64,000 nt of DNA, taken from Symsagittifera roscoffensis. Lineage: Eukaryota; Xenacoelomorpha; Acoela; Convolutidae. Below are positions 22,681 to 35,701 of this stretch, piece after piece (within the stretch, counting starts at the first letter, position 1; every line of letters starts with the position of its first letter). The notes beneath the pieces were generated by a model. That model did not search any database. It had not been told where the DNA came from and saw nothing but the letters and a program-made list of their open reading frames with translations. Both the position numbers and the translations under genes were made by a program. The DNA is taken from assembly GCF_963678635.1 (NCBI RefSeq), contig NW_026970820.1, forward strand, positions 2,046,001 through 2,110,000, given 5' to 3'.

Positions 22681-24264
22681 ATGTTTTTGTGGCCCCGCTT
22701 TTTAGTGACTTTTGACGAGTAGGTTCCGCTGGGGGCGGAGCAGGGGAACGCTAAACGCACTCGCAAAAAAGACCACCCTCCGGGTGCTCTTTTTTTGCTC
22801 GAAAGTCTTGTGAAACCATTTGGAACTGTAAGTATTGGAAGCAGTTACACACAAAACTTTATGCATCTTTGTGATCATAGTCACAAGTGGTTTTTGACAG
22901 CTTCTATAACTCAATCTTGACATGATCTATTTCTAAAATGGCCAGAATAAAGTGATTTTACGTTTTTCAATGATTCTTGAAGAGGACTGTCTCAACGAAA
23001 ACAAGTTTTCGGAAACAGTCCTGGTAACTTATTTTTGATCTCGTTTTCGAGTCTATCGACTTTCAGTCGTAATTAGTAGGCTAACAGGACCTATATTAGG
23101 TATTAAAAAGATTGAGTTTGTATCAAAAGCAAGAGATACAAAAACATGAAAAAAGTTCAAAAAATTTCAAAAATTTAAAAAATTTGAAAAAATTTTCCAA
23201 AAAACTTGATTTTTTGTTTTGTCATAAAATAACAAAAAATTGACGTAAAATGAACTTTCAATAGTTCATTTTGACTAATTTTTACGATTCAAGCACATTT
23301 TAACTTAATAACAACATTAAAAAAACCACTGGAAAGGGTGTTTTTCAGCAAACGCCCTTTTTGACCACACCTACGAAATTCATAACTTTTTATCTAACAA
23401 ATATAGAGACCTCGGGTTTTTTGCATTGTAATGGGAATACTATATACTACCTCTCGCGTGCTGAAACGAACAATTTTTCTTTTTAATTTTTCCCGCAATT
23501 TCGAATTAGGGCGTTTTTTGGCTATTTTTGGTCCTTTTGGGCGGTAAAAAGTCAAACTTAGAGACAACTGTCAAAAAATCTGTTATCACATGATAGAGTC
23601 AACATGCCATGGCGTACCAAATAGTGTCCTGATTCAGACCAAAATTGCCCTCTAATTGTCCGTGGGGGGAGGAAATTGAAAACTTTTATTTTTGGCGGGA
23701 AAATTTGAAATTTTTCAAAAAAACATTTACTCCACAGACAACGGTTTTAAACTAATGTTGGCATGGCACACAATTTATTGCTTCATAACTAGGGTCGATT
23801 TCTGCCGGGAACATTGATTTTTTAAAAAAATGACCAAAATTTTTGTTGCATTTTTTCAAAAAAATCAAAATTTTGAGAGAAAAAAAGTTTAAAAATCCTA
23901 CATATTTAAGCTCCCCAAACTGTCTACTTTCATCCATTCCCTATCAATATAACCCATTTTCTCAACCAAAATCGAGTTATGGGGCCAAAAAGTCAAAAAA
24001 CGTGAAAAAACGACATTTCACGCCCATTTTCGCCCCAAAAGTACCACACATAATGTTTTTTCGGAAAAACGTCACAAGAGTTTTCGTCTTATCTCAAAAA
24101 GTTTCAGGGGGGTTGGCAAAATTTCAGAGAGATCTGACCTACAGTTTTCGAGAACTTGACTTTTTCTGCAAGAAAAGAATAAAAGGTAAATGTTCCTTCG
24201 AACCGACGGGGCCCCCTTCCCCTGTCTCTACTGAACGCCGAAGCCGGATGCGGCGGCCACCTAG
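22681..24264 (+). repeat. Unit 14, family B (shortest full unit)
   Basis: The 5' end is ATGTTTTTG. H1 is at 22774-22786 with a TCC loop, H2 at 22984-23021, H3 at 24205-24226 and the E2F-like site at 23690-23703. A short deletion near 23120 (caaaaacatc lost compared with other B units) accounts for much of its smaller size. Confidence 0.95.
23690..23703 (+). promoter_or_regulatory. E2F-like motif, unit 14
   Basis: Unchanged, although the bases just upstream vary (aacttttatt). Confidence 0.4.
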
Positions 24265-25894
24265 TTGTCACTGTGGCCCCGCTATATCAGTGAATTTCGA
24301 AGGAGTAGGTTCCGCGGGGGGCGGAGCAGGGGAACGCTAAACGCACTCGCAAAAGGAGCACCCTTCGGGTGCTCTTTTTTGCTCGAAAGTTTTCTGAAAC
24401 GGTATCTGATGAACTTTGTAAGGTGTCACAAAAGCAACAACACAAAACGTTCTGTATGTGATTAGAAAAGGTCAAAAAAATTTTCTCATACTTTCAATGA
24501 CTGAATCTACACCTGATCAGTCTCTAGAGAACTCTAAACCAAAGTAACTTTTGTTTTTCAGTGATTCATGAAGAGGACCGTTCCAACGAAAACAAGTTTT
24601 CGGAAACAGTCCTCATATTTTTTTTCGAGCCCATTGTCAAGTACGTGGACTTTCAATTGTGACTAATAGCTGAATTGGACTTGGAATTTGTCCCAAAAAG
24701 GTTAAGTTTGTCTCAAATTGATTAGAAGCAAAAGAAAAAAAAACATTTTTTTTTATTTGGAAAAAAAAAGTTGAGTCAGAAACGTGAAAAAATCCTTTTT
24801 TCAAAAGTCATGAAAAGTAGCTCCAATTGGCTTAAATTACCAGACTACAATATATGAACCTGTTCAGAATGGTTTTCAAGACCAAAGCCGTAAAATTTCC
24901 ATATTTAGAGAAAAGGCAAAAAAAACAACTTTTTGGTTAACTCAAAAAGGTAGATAAATCGGGTAAAGTCGTCTTCAAACCTATAGGATCGAAAATTGAT
25001 CTAAATAGGGTATATATGTAGTGTCCTTGTTAGGTCGCATGGAAAAAACTAGAACAGTTTTGTTGGCCACTTCCGAAATTAAGACTTTTTTTTCGAAATT
25101 TGGCCATTTTTATTTGTAGTAAAATAGTAGTAAAATAGCCGAGAAAAAAAATTGTAAAAACCATATTTTTTATCCAATTTTGACGTTTAAATACTCTGTA
25201 CCTACTAAAATGTCTATGGCAAGCTCAAATAAGCCATCAAAATTCATTTTTTCTCACTTTTTAAAATTGTTGTTTTTTTGATATACAATGTTGAGTCAGA
25301 AACGTGAGAAATCAATTTTTTTCAAAAAGTCAAAATAAAGTGTTCCAATCAATTTGTTTCACTAAAACACACTTTATGAACCTGTTCAGAATGGGTTTTT
25401 GGGTTGAAGCCGAAAATTCACCTATTTTGAGAAAAGTGGAAAAAACACCTTTTTAGTTACAAAAAAACCATCATTTTTGTTGCAGTTTTTGGAAAAACTC
25501 AAATTTTTGAGAGGAAAATTTTTTCTCAAACTTTTATATTTGGGCTCCCCAAACAGTCTACTTTCATCCATTCCTTGTCAATATACCCCATTTTTTGAAC
25601 CAAAACAGAGTTAATAGGTGATTTTTATCAAAAAACGTGTTTTTTACCATTTTTGCCCCCCATTTCCCTCTATAAGTCAACACATAACAAAATTTTGGCA
25701 AAACGGGGCAAAAGTGTATCCTTAGAATTTCAATACGGGGCTGCATGCAAAAAATTAGGGAATTCTGACCTCCAGTTTTTGAGAACAGGACTTATTCTGC
25801 ACGAAAGGTAATATAGGTAAATGTTCTTTCGAACCGACGGGGCCCCTTCCCCTGTCTCTACTGAACGCCAAAGCCGGACGCGGCGGCCACCTAG
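24265..25894 (+). repeat. Unit 15, family A
   Basis: The 5' end is TTGTCACTG with the right arm CAGTGA. H1 is at 24356-24374, H2 at 24575-24612 and H3 at 25836-25856. The 3' tail is the cacgaaaggtaatatagg subtype. Confidence 0.95.
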
Positions 25895-27544
25895 CACCTT
25901 CTTTGACCTGCGGTGCGTTAATGTTGGCGGGTGTAAGTTTTGAAGTGTGGCCTGGGGGCCATTGGCTTCAAGGCATGTGGCACTCGCAGAAGAAGAGCAC
26001 CCGAAGGGTGCTCTTTTCTGCTCGAAAACTCTAAGTCAATTAATTTTTTCTTAACCCTCACACTTTTTCTAACATTTTTTGACCTTTCCTTATTCATTTC
26101 TCATTGAGACTATTAGCCATGATCGCTAACTTGCATTGCTGGCTGATTATAATGACAAGTCACTCTGCGCCTTGATCAGTTAACAATGCAAAACATTGTG
26201 ATTCTTGAAGAGGACTGTTTCAACAAAAACAAGTTTTCGGAAACAGTCCTGTTAACTTATTTTTGATCTCGTTTTTAAATTTATCGACTTTTAGTTGTTT
26301 TCAGTAGGCTATTTGGACCTGAATTAGGTCCTAAAAGGTTAATTTTGTCTCAAAATGATTAGAAGCAATAGAAAAAAAAACATTTTTTTTATTCGATAAA
26401 AATAGTTGAAATAGAAACGTGAAAAGTCTCTTTTTTTTCAAAAGTCATCAAAAGTAGTTCCAATTGAATTGAATCACTAGGCTACAATGTATGAACCTGT
26501 TCAGAATGGTTTTCAAGACCAAAGCCGTAAAATTTCCATATTTAGAGAAAAGTCAAAAAAACACGTTTTTGGTTAACTCAAAAAGGTAGAGAAATCGGGT
26601 AAAGTCGACTTTATACCTATAGGATCAAAAAATGAATTAAATAGGGCATACATGTATTGTCCTTGTAAGATCGCTTGCAGAAAATTACAACAATTGTGGT
26701 AGCCACTTCCGAAAACAAGTCTTTTTTTCGAAGTTTGGCCAGTTTTATTTGTAGTAAAGTAGTAAAAAGCTACCCGAGAAAAAAAAGTTGTAAAAACCAA
26801 AATTTTCATCCAATTTTGACAATTAAATACTCTAAACCTACTAAAATGACTATGGCAAGCTCGAATATGCTATCAAAACTCATTTTTTCTCACTTTTTAA
26901 AATTTTTGATTTTTTGATATAAAATGTTGAGTCAGAAACGTGAAAAATCAGTTTTTATCAAAAAGTAAAAAAAAGTTGTTCCAATCAAATTGTTTCAATA
27001 GGCCACGCTCTGTGGACTTGATTAGAAGTGTTAGCATGATCAAAGTCATAAAATTTCCATATTTAGAGAAAAGGCGAAAAAAAACACCTTTTTGGTTAAT
27101 TTTTCCAAAAAAATGACCAAAAAATTAGGAGACGGTCCTGAAAAAAAAAAAATTTTAAAAATAAAGTAATTCTAATTTCTATATAGTTAGGCTCCCTAAA
27201 CAGTCTTCTTTCATTCAATACTAAACAATCTATCCCATTTTTCGGACTCAAATTGAGTTATTGAGTCATTTTAACCAAAAATCGTGTTTTGTTTTTCCGT
27301 TTTTGCCCCCCATTTCCCGCCATAAGTCAACATATAGAGTTTTTCTGGCCAAACGGCGTCCAATCGTATCCTTAGAATTGCATTTTGTAACCGCATGCCA
27401 ATTTTAAAGAAATTCTGACGAAACGTTTTCGAGATCAGCCCCGATTCCGCCGACAGGGGTATAAGGTTATAAGAAACGAGAACCGGCAGGGACCCTACCC
27501 TTGCCTCGCCGTATCTCTGACGCCGAAGCGCGACGACCACCTAG
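25895..27544 (+). repeat. Unit 16, family D
   Basis: The 5' end is CACCTTCTTTGACC. H1 is at 25986-26021, H2 at 26212-26249 and H3 at 27485-27505. It stands between an A and a C unit with the same exact junctions as D units that sit next to each other. Confidence 0.95.
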
Positions 27545-29178
27545 ATAGGTCAGTGACCTGCGGTGCATGGCTGTTATGGGCTTGATTCGTCAGCATTGGC
27601 CTGGGGGCCATTAGCTTCAAGACATGTGGCACTCGCAGAAAAAGAGCACCCGAAGGGTGCTCTTTTTCTGCTCGAATGTCTTGTGAAACGGTATCTGATG
27701 AACTTTGTAGGGTGTCACAAAAGCAACATGACAAAACGTTCTGTATCTGATCAGTAATGGTCAAAAAAGATTTATGGCACTTTCAATGACTGAAGCTACA
27801 CCTGATCGGTCTCTAGAGAACTCTAAAACAAAGTAACTTATATTTTTCAGTGACTCAGGAAGAGGACTGTTTCAACGAAAACAAGTTTTCGGAAACAGTC
27901 CTATTATTTTTCTTGGAGCTTATTTTCAAGTACGTGGGCTTTCAATTGTGACTAACAGCTGAATTAGACTTGGAATTTGTCCCAAAAAAGTTAAGTTTGT
28001 CTCAAATTGATTAGAAGCAATAGAAAAAAAAATTTTTTTTTTATTTGATAAAAATACTTGAGTCAGAAACGTGAAAAATCCCTTTTTTTCAAAAAGTCAT
28101 AAGAAGTAGTTCAGTTTGCATTAAATTACCAAACTACAATATATGAACCTGTTCAGATTGGTTTTCATGAACAAAGCCTTAAAATTTCCATATTTAGAGA
28201 AAAGGCAAAAAAACACCTTTTTGGTTAACTGAAAAAGGTAGATAAATCGGATAAAGTCGTCTTCAAACCTATAGGACCGAAAAATGATCTAATTGAGGTA
28301 TATATGTAGTGTCCCTTGTAAGGTCACATGCAAAAAGGTGAAACAGTTGGGGTGGCCACTTCAGAAAATAAGACTTTTTTTCGGACTTTGGCCATTTTTT
28401 TGTAGTAAAGTAGTAGTAAGTTACCAGAGAAAAAAAGTTGTAAAAACCAAAATTTTTATCCAATTTTGACATTTAAATACTCTATACCTACTAAAATGAC
28501 TATGGCAAGCTCAAATATGCCATCAAAACTCATTTTTTCTCACTTTTTAAAAATTTTGTTTTTTTGATATAAAATGTTGAGTCAGAAACGTGAAAAATCA
28601 GTTTTTTTCAAAAAGTCAAAATAAGTTGTTCCAATCAATTTGTTTCACTGAAACACACTTTTTCAGCCTGTTCAGAATGGTTTTCATGTTTAAAGCTGAA
28701 ACTTTACACATTTTGAGAAAAGTGAAAAAAATATCTTTTTAGTTACAAAAAAACCATCATTTTTGTTGCAGTTTTTGGAAAAACTCAATTTTTTAAGAAA
28801 AACAAATTTTCCCAAATTTACATAATTGGGCTCCTAAAACAGTCTACTTTTATCCATTCTTCATCAATTTACCCCAATTTGTTAACCAAAATAGAGTTAC
28901 TGAGCCATTTTTACCAAAAAACGTGGTTTTTCCCTGTTTTTCCCCATTTTTCCCACTATAAGTCAACGCATAACAAAATTTTGGGAAAACGGAGCAAAAG
29001 TGTATCTTTAGAATTGCATTTTAGGCCCGCATGCCAATTTTTATCGAATTCTATCCCGACAATTTTGAGATCAGCACTTTTTCCGAGCAAATAGTCATAC
29101 CGTTATAATTCTTTGGCCGTTCGGGGCCCCTACCCCAAACTCACTAAACAAAGACGCCGAAGGCGGACGGCCACCTAG
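27545..29178 (+). repeat. Unit 17, family C
   Basis: The 5' end is ATAGGTCAGTGACC. H1 is a perfect 17-bp stem at 27635-27671, H2 at 27864-27901 and H3 at 29119-29140. Private changes include gactcaggaag before H2 and ctgatcggtc. Confidence 0.95.
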
Positions 29179-30803
29179 TTGTCACTGTGGCCCCGCTGTA
29201 TTCTTGACTTTTGAGGAGAAGGTTCCGCGGGGGGCGGAGCAGGGGAACGCTTAACGCACTCGCAAAAGGAGCACCCTTCGGGTGCTCTTTTTTGCTCGAA
29301 AGTTTTCTGAAACGGTATCTGATGAACTTTGTAAGGTGTCACAAAAGCAACAACACAAAACGTTCTGTATGTGATTAGAAAAGTTCAAAAAAATTTCTCA
29401 TACTTTCAATGACTGAATCTACACCTGATCAGTCTCTAGAGAACTCTAAACCAAAGTAACTTTTGTTTTTCAGTGATTCATGAAGAGGACCGTTCCAACG
29501 AAAACAAGTTTTCGGAAACAGTCCTCATATTTTTTTTCGAGCCCATTGTCAAGTACGTGAACTTTCAATTGTGAATTATAGCTGAATTGGACTTGGAATT
29601 TGTCCCAAAAAGGTTAAGTTTGTCTCAAATTGATTAGAAGCAAAAGAAAAAAAAACATTTTTTTTTTGGAAAAAAAAGTTGAGTCAGAAACGTGAAAAAA
29701 TCCTTTTTTCAAAAGTCATAAAAAGTAGCTCCAATTTTCTTAAATCACTAGGCTACAAAATAAGATCCTGTTTCGGATGGTTTCCATGACCAAAGCCGTA
29801 AAATTTCCATATTTAGAGAAAAGGCAAAAAAAAACAATTTTTTGGTTAACTCAAAAAGGTAGATAAATCGGGTAAAGTCGTCTTCAAACCTATAGGAGCG
29901 AAAAGTGATTTTTATAGGGTATATATGTAGTGTCCTTGTTAGGTCGCATGCAAAAAAATAGAACAGTTTTGTTGGCCACTTCCGAAATTAAGACTTTTTT
30001 TTCGAAATTTGGCCATTTTTATTTGTAGTAAAATAGTAGTAAAATAGCCGAGAAAAAAAATTGTAAAAACCAAAATTTTTATCCAATTTTGACGTTTAAA
30101 TACTCTATACCTACTAAAATGTCTATGGCAAGCTCAAATAAGCCATCAAAAATCATTTTTTCTCACTTTTTAAAGTTTTTGTTTTTTTGATATACAATGT
30201 TGAGTCAGAAACGTGAAAAATCAATTTTTTTCAAAAAGTCAAAATAAAGTGTTCCAATCGATTTGTTTCACTAAAACACACTTTATGAACCTGTTCAGAA
30301 TGGTTTTTTGGGTTAAAGCCGAAAATTCACCCATTTTGAGAAAAGTGGAAAAAACACCTTTTTAGTTACAAAAAAAGCATCATTTTTGTTGCAGTTTTTG
30401 AAAAAAATCAAATTTTTGAGATAAAAATTTTTTCTCAAACTTTTATATTTAGGTTTCCCAAACAGTCTACTTTCATCCATTCTCCATCAATATACCCCAT
30501 TTTTTGAACCAAAACAGAGTTAATAGGTGATTTTTATCAAAAAACGTGTTTTTTACCATTTTTGCCCCCCATTTCCCTCTATAAGTCAACACATAACAAA
30601 ATTTTGGCAAAACGGGGCAAAAGTGTATCCTTAGAATTTCCATACGGGGCTGCATGCAAAAAATTAGGGAATTCTGACCTCCAGTTTTCGAGAACACAAC
30701 TTATTCTGCATGAAAAGGGTAAAAGGTAATTGTTCCTTCGAACCGACGGGGCCCCTTCCCCTGTCTCTACTGAACGCCATAGCCGGACGCGGCGGCCACC
30801 TAG
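29179..30803 (+). repeat. Unit 18, family A
   Basis: It belongs to the same A subgroup as the unit at 7074 (ctgtattcttgac, gatcctgtt). H1 is at 29269-29287, H2 at 29487-29524 and H3 at 30745-30765. Confidence 0.95.
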
Positions 30804-32445
30804 ATATGTCAGTGACCTGCGGTGCATGGGTGTTATGGGCTTGATTCGTCAGCATTGGCCTGGGGGCCATTAGCTTCAAGACATGTGGCACTCGCAGAAA
30901 AAGAGCACCCGAAGGGTGCTCTTTTTCTGCTCGAATGTCTTGTGAAACGGTATCTGATGAACTTTGTAGGGTGTCACAAAAGCAACATGACAAAACGTTC
31001 TGTATCTGATCAGTAATGGTCAAAAAAGATTTATGACACTTTCAATGACTGAAGCTACACCTGATCAGTCTCTAGAGAACTCTAAAACAAAGTAACTTAT
31101 ATTTTTCAGTGACTCATGAAGAGGACTGTTTCAACGAAAACAAGTTTTCGGAAACAGTCCTAATATTTTTCTTGGAGCTCATTTTCAAGTAGGTGGACTT
31201 TCAATAGTGACTAATAGTTGAATTAGACTTGGAATTTGTCCCAAAAAGTTAAGTTTGTCTCAAATTGATTAGAAGCAATAGACAACAAAAAAAAAAATTT
31301 TTTTTTATTTGATAAAAATACTTGAGTCAGAAAAGTGAAAAATCCATTTTTTTCAAAAAGTCATAAGAAGTAGTTCAATTTGCATTAAATCACTAACCTA
31401 CATTATATAAACCTGTTCAGATTGGTTTTCATGAACAAAGCCGTAAAATTTCCATATTTAGAGAAAAGGCAAAAAAACACCTTTTTGATTAACTGAAAAA
31501 GGTAGATAAATCGGGTAAAGTCGTCTTCAAAACTATAGGATTGAGCAGTGATCTAAATAGGGTGTATATTTAGTGTCCCTTGTAAGGTCACATGCAAAAA
31601 AGTGAAACAATTGGGGTGGCCACTTCAGAAAACAAGACTTTTTTTCGGACTTTGGCCATTTTTAATTGTAGTAAAGTAGTAGTAAGTTACCAGAGAAAAA
31701 AAAGTTGTAAAAACCAAAATTTTTATCCAATTTTGACAATTAAATACTCTATACCTACTAAAATGACTATGGCAAGCTCAAATATGCCATCAAAACTCAT
31801 TTTTTCTCACTTTTTAAAATTTTTGTTTTTTTGAAATAAAATGTTGAGTCAGAAACGTGAAAAATCAATTTTTTTCAAAAAGTCAGTAGAAGTTGTTCCA
31901 ATCAATTTGTTTCACTAAAACACACTTTCTCAGCCTGTTCAGAATGGTTTTCATGTTTAAAGCTGAAACTTTACACATTTTGAGAAAAGTGGAAAAAATA
32001 ACTTTTTAGTTACAAAAAAACCATCATTTTTGTTGCATTTTTTGAGAAAACTCAAATTTTTAAGAAAAACAAATTTTCCCAAACCTACATAATTGGGCTC
32101 CCAAAACAGTTTACTTTCATCCATTCTTCATCAATTTACCCCAATTTGTTAACCAAAATAGAGTTACTGAGCCATTTTTACCAAAAAACGTGGTTTTTCC
32201 CTGTTTTTCCCCATTTTTCCCACTATAAGTCAACGCATAACAAAATTTTGGGAAAACGGAGCAAAAGTGTATCCTTAGAATTGCATTTTAGGCCCGCATG
32301 CCAATTTTTATCGAATTCTATCCCGACAATTTTGAGATCAGCACTTTTTCCGAGCAAATAGTCATACCGTTATAATTCTTTGGCCGTTCGGGGCCCCTAC
32401 CCCAAACTCACTAAACAAAGACGCCGAAGGCGGACGGCCACCTAG
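30804..32445 (+). repeat. Unit 19, family C with an A-type patch
   Basis: The 5' end is ATATGTCAGTGACC; the first arm of the GGTCA/TGACC palindrome carries a substitution. H1 is at 30894-30930, H2 at 31123-31160 and H3 at 32386-32407. Around 31511-31562 it reads tcgggtaaag and ggattgagcagtgatc, as in A units (especially the one at 21044), where other C units read tcggataaag and ggaccgaaaaatg. This looks like a short conversion tract. Confidence 0.93.
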
Positions 32446-34072
32446 AGGTTTTTGTGGCCCCGCTATGTAAGTGACTTTTGAAGAGCAGGTTCCGCGGGGG
32501 GCGGAGCAGGGGAACGCTAAACGCACTCGCAAAAGGAGCACCCTTCGGGTGCTCTTTTTTGCTCGAAAGTTTTCTGAAACGGTATCTGATGAACTTTGTA
32601 AGGTGTCACAAAAGCAACAACACAAAACATTCTGTATGTGATTAGAAAAGATCAAAAAAGATTTCTCATACTTTCAATGACTGAATCTACACCTGATCAG
32701 TCTCTAGAGAACTCTAAGCCAAAGTAACTTATGTTTTTCAGTGATTCATGAAGAGGACCGTTCCAACGAAAACAAGTTTTCGGAAACAGTCCTCATATTT
32801 TTTTTCGAGCCCATTGTCAAGTACGTGGACTTTTAATTGTGACTAATAGCTGAATTGGACTTGGAATTTGTCCCAAAGAGGTTAAGTTTGTCTCAAATTG
32901 ATTAGAAGCAAAAGAAAAAAAAACATTTTTTTTTATTTGGAAAAAAAAGTTGAGTCAGAAACGTGAAAAAACCCTTTTTTCAAAAGTCATAAAAAGTAGC
33001 TCCAATTGGCTTTAATCACTAGGCTACAATATATGAACCTGTTCAGAATGGTTTTCATGACCAAAGCCGTAAAATTTCCATATTTAGAGAAAAGGCAAAA
33101 AAAAAAACTTTTTGGTTAACTCAAAAAGGTAGATAAATCGATTAAAGTCGTCTTCAAACCTATAGGATCGAGAAGTGATCTAAATAGGGTATATATGTAG
33201 TGTCCTTGTTAGGTGACAAGCAAAAACCTGAAACAGTTTTATTGGCCACTTCCGAAATAAAGACTTTTTTTCGAAATTTGGCCATTTTTGTTTGTAGTAA
33301 AATAGTAGTAAAATAGCCGAGAAAAAAAATTGTAAAAACCATAATTTTTATCCAATTTTGACGTTTAAATACTCTATACCTACTAAATTGTCTATGGCAA
33401 GCTCAAATAAGCCATAAAAATTCATTTTTTCTCACTTTTTTAAATTTTTGTTTTTTTGATATACAATGTTGAGTCAGAAACGTGAAAAATCAATTTTTTT
33501 CAAAAAGTCAAAATAAAGTGTTCCAATCAATTTGTTTCACTAAAACATACTTTATGAACCTGTTCAGAATGGGTTTTTGGGTTAAAGCCCAAAATTCACC
33601 CATTTTGAGAAAAGTGGAAAAAACACCTTTTTAGTTACAAAAAAACCATCATTTTTGTTGCAGTTTTTGAAAAAACTCAAATTTTTGAGAAAAACTTTTT
33701 TTCTCAAACCTTTATATTTAGGCTCCCCAAACAGTCTACTTTCATCCATTCCTTATCAATATACCCCATTTTTTGAACCAAAACAGAGTTAATAGGTGAT
33801 TTTTATCAAAAATCGTGTTTTTTACCATTTTTGCCCCCCATTTCCCTCTATAAGTCAACACATAACAAAATTTTGGCAAAACGGGGCAAAAGTGTATCCT
33901 TAGAATTTCAATACGGGGCTGCATGCAAAAAATTAGGGAATTCTGACCTCCAGTTTTCGAGAACACGACTTATTCTGCATGAAAAGGGTAAAAGGTAAAT
34001 GTTCCTTCGAACCGACGGGGCCCCTTCCCCTGTCTCTGCTGAACGCCATAGCCGGACGCGGCGGCCACCTAG
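32446..34072 (+). repeat. Unit 20, family A
   Basis: The 5' end is AGGTTTTTG. H1 is at 32536-32554, H2 at 32755-32792 and H3 at 34014-34034. A private segment, gttaggtgacaagc, near 33210 replaces the usual gttaggtcgcatgc. Confidence 0.95.
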
Positions 34073-35701
34073 TTGTCACTGTGGCCCCGCTATATCAGTG
34101 ACTTTCGAAGGAGTAGGTTCCGCGGGGGGCGGAGCAGGGGAACGCTAAACGCACTCGCAAAAGGAGCACCCTTCGGGTGCTCTTTTTTGCTCGAAAGTTT
34201 TCTGAAACGGTATCTGATGAACTTTGTAAGGTGTCACAAAAGCAACAACACAAAACATTCTGTATTTGATTAGAAAAGATCAAAAAAGATTTCTCATACT
34301 TTCAATGACTGAATCTACACCTGATCAGTCTCTAGAGAACTCCAAACCAAAGTAACTTATGTTTTTCATTGATTCATGAAGAGGACCGTTCCAACGAAAA
34401 CAAGTTTTCGGAAACAGTCCTCATATTTTTTTTTCGAGCCCATTGTCAAGTACGTGGACTTTCAATTGTGACTTATAACTGAATTGGACTTGGAATTTGT
34501 CCCAAAAAGGTTAAGTTTGTCTCAAATTGATTAGAAGCAAAAGAAAAAAAAACATTTTTTTTATTTGGAAAAAAAGTTGAGTCAGAAACGTGAAAAAACC
34601 CTTTTTTCAAAAGTCATTAAAAGTAGCTCCAGTTGGCTTAAATCACTAGACTACAATATATGAACCTGTTCAGAATGGTTTTCAAGACCAAAGCCGTAAA
34701 ATTTCCATATTTAGAGAAAAGGCAAAAAAAAACAACTTTTTGGTTAACTTAAAAAGGTAGATAAATCGGGTAAAGTCGTCTTCAAACCTATAGGATCGAG
34801 AAGTGATCTAAATAGGGTATATTTATAGTGTCCTTGTTAGGTCGCATGCAAAAAACTAGAACAGTTTTGTTGGCCACTTCCGAAATTAAGACTTTTTTTT
34901 CGAAATTTGGCCATTTTTATTTGTAGTAAAATAGTAGTAAAATAGCCGAGAAAAAAAATTGTAAAAACCATAATTTTTATCCAATTTTGACGTTTAAATA
35001 ATCTATACCTACTAAAATGTCTATGGCAAGCTCAAATAAGCCATCAAAATTCATTTTTTCTCAGCTTTTAAAATTTTTGTTTTTTTGATATACAATGTTG
35101 AGTCAGAAACGTAAAAAATCAATTTTTTTCAAAAAGTCAAAATAAAGTGTTCCAATCAATTTGTTTCACTAAAACACACTTTATGAACCTGTTCAGAATG
35201 TATTTTTGGGTTAAAGCCGAAAATTCACCCATTTTGAGAAAAGTGGAAAAAACACCTTTTTAGTTAAAAAAAAACCATCTTTTTTGTTGCAGTTTTTGAA
35301 AACACTCAAATTTTTGACAGAAATTTTTTTTCTCAAACCTTTATAATTAGGCTCCCCAAACAGTCTACTTTCATCCATTCCTTATCAATATACCCCATTT
35401 TTTGAACCAAAACAGAGTTAATAGGTGATTTTTATCAAAAAACGTGTTTTTTACCGTTTTTGCCCCCCATTTCCCTCTATAAGTCAACACATAACAAAAT
35501 TTTGGCAAAACGGGGCAAAAGTGTATCCTTAGAATTTCAATACGGGGCTGCATGCAAAAAATTAGGGAATTCTGACCTCCAGTTTTCGAGAACACGACTT
35601 ATTCTGCATGAAAAGGGTAAAAGGTAAATGTTCCTTCGAACCGACGGGGCCCCTTCCCCTGTCTCTGCTGAACGCCATAGCCGGACGCGGCGGCCACCTA
35701 G
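34073..35701 (+). repeat. Unit 21, family A
   Basis: The 5' inverted repeat GTCACTG/CAGTGAC is intact. H1 is at 34164-34182, H2 at 34383-34420 and H3 at 35643-35663. Confidence 0.95.
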
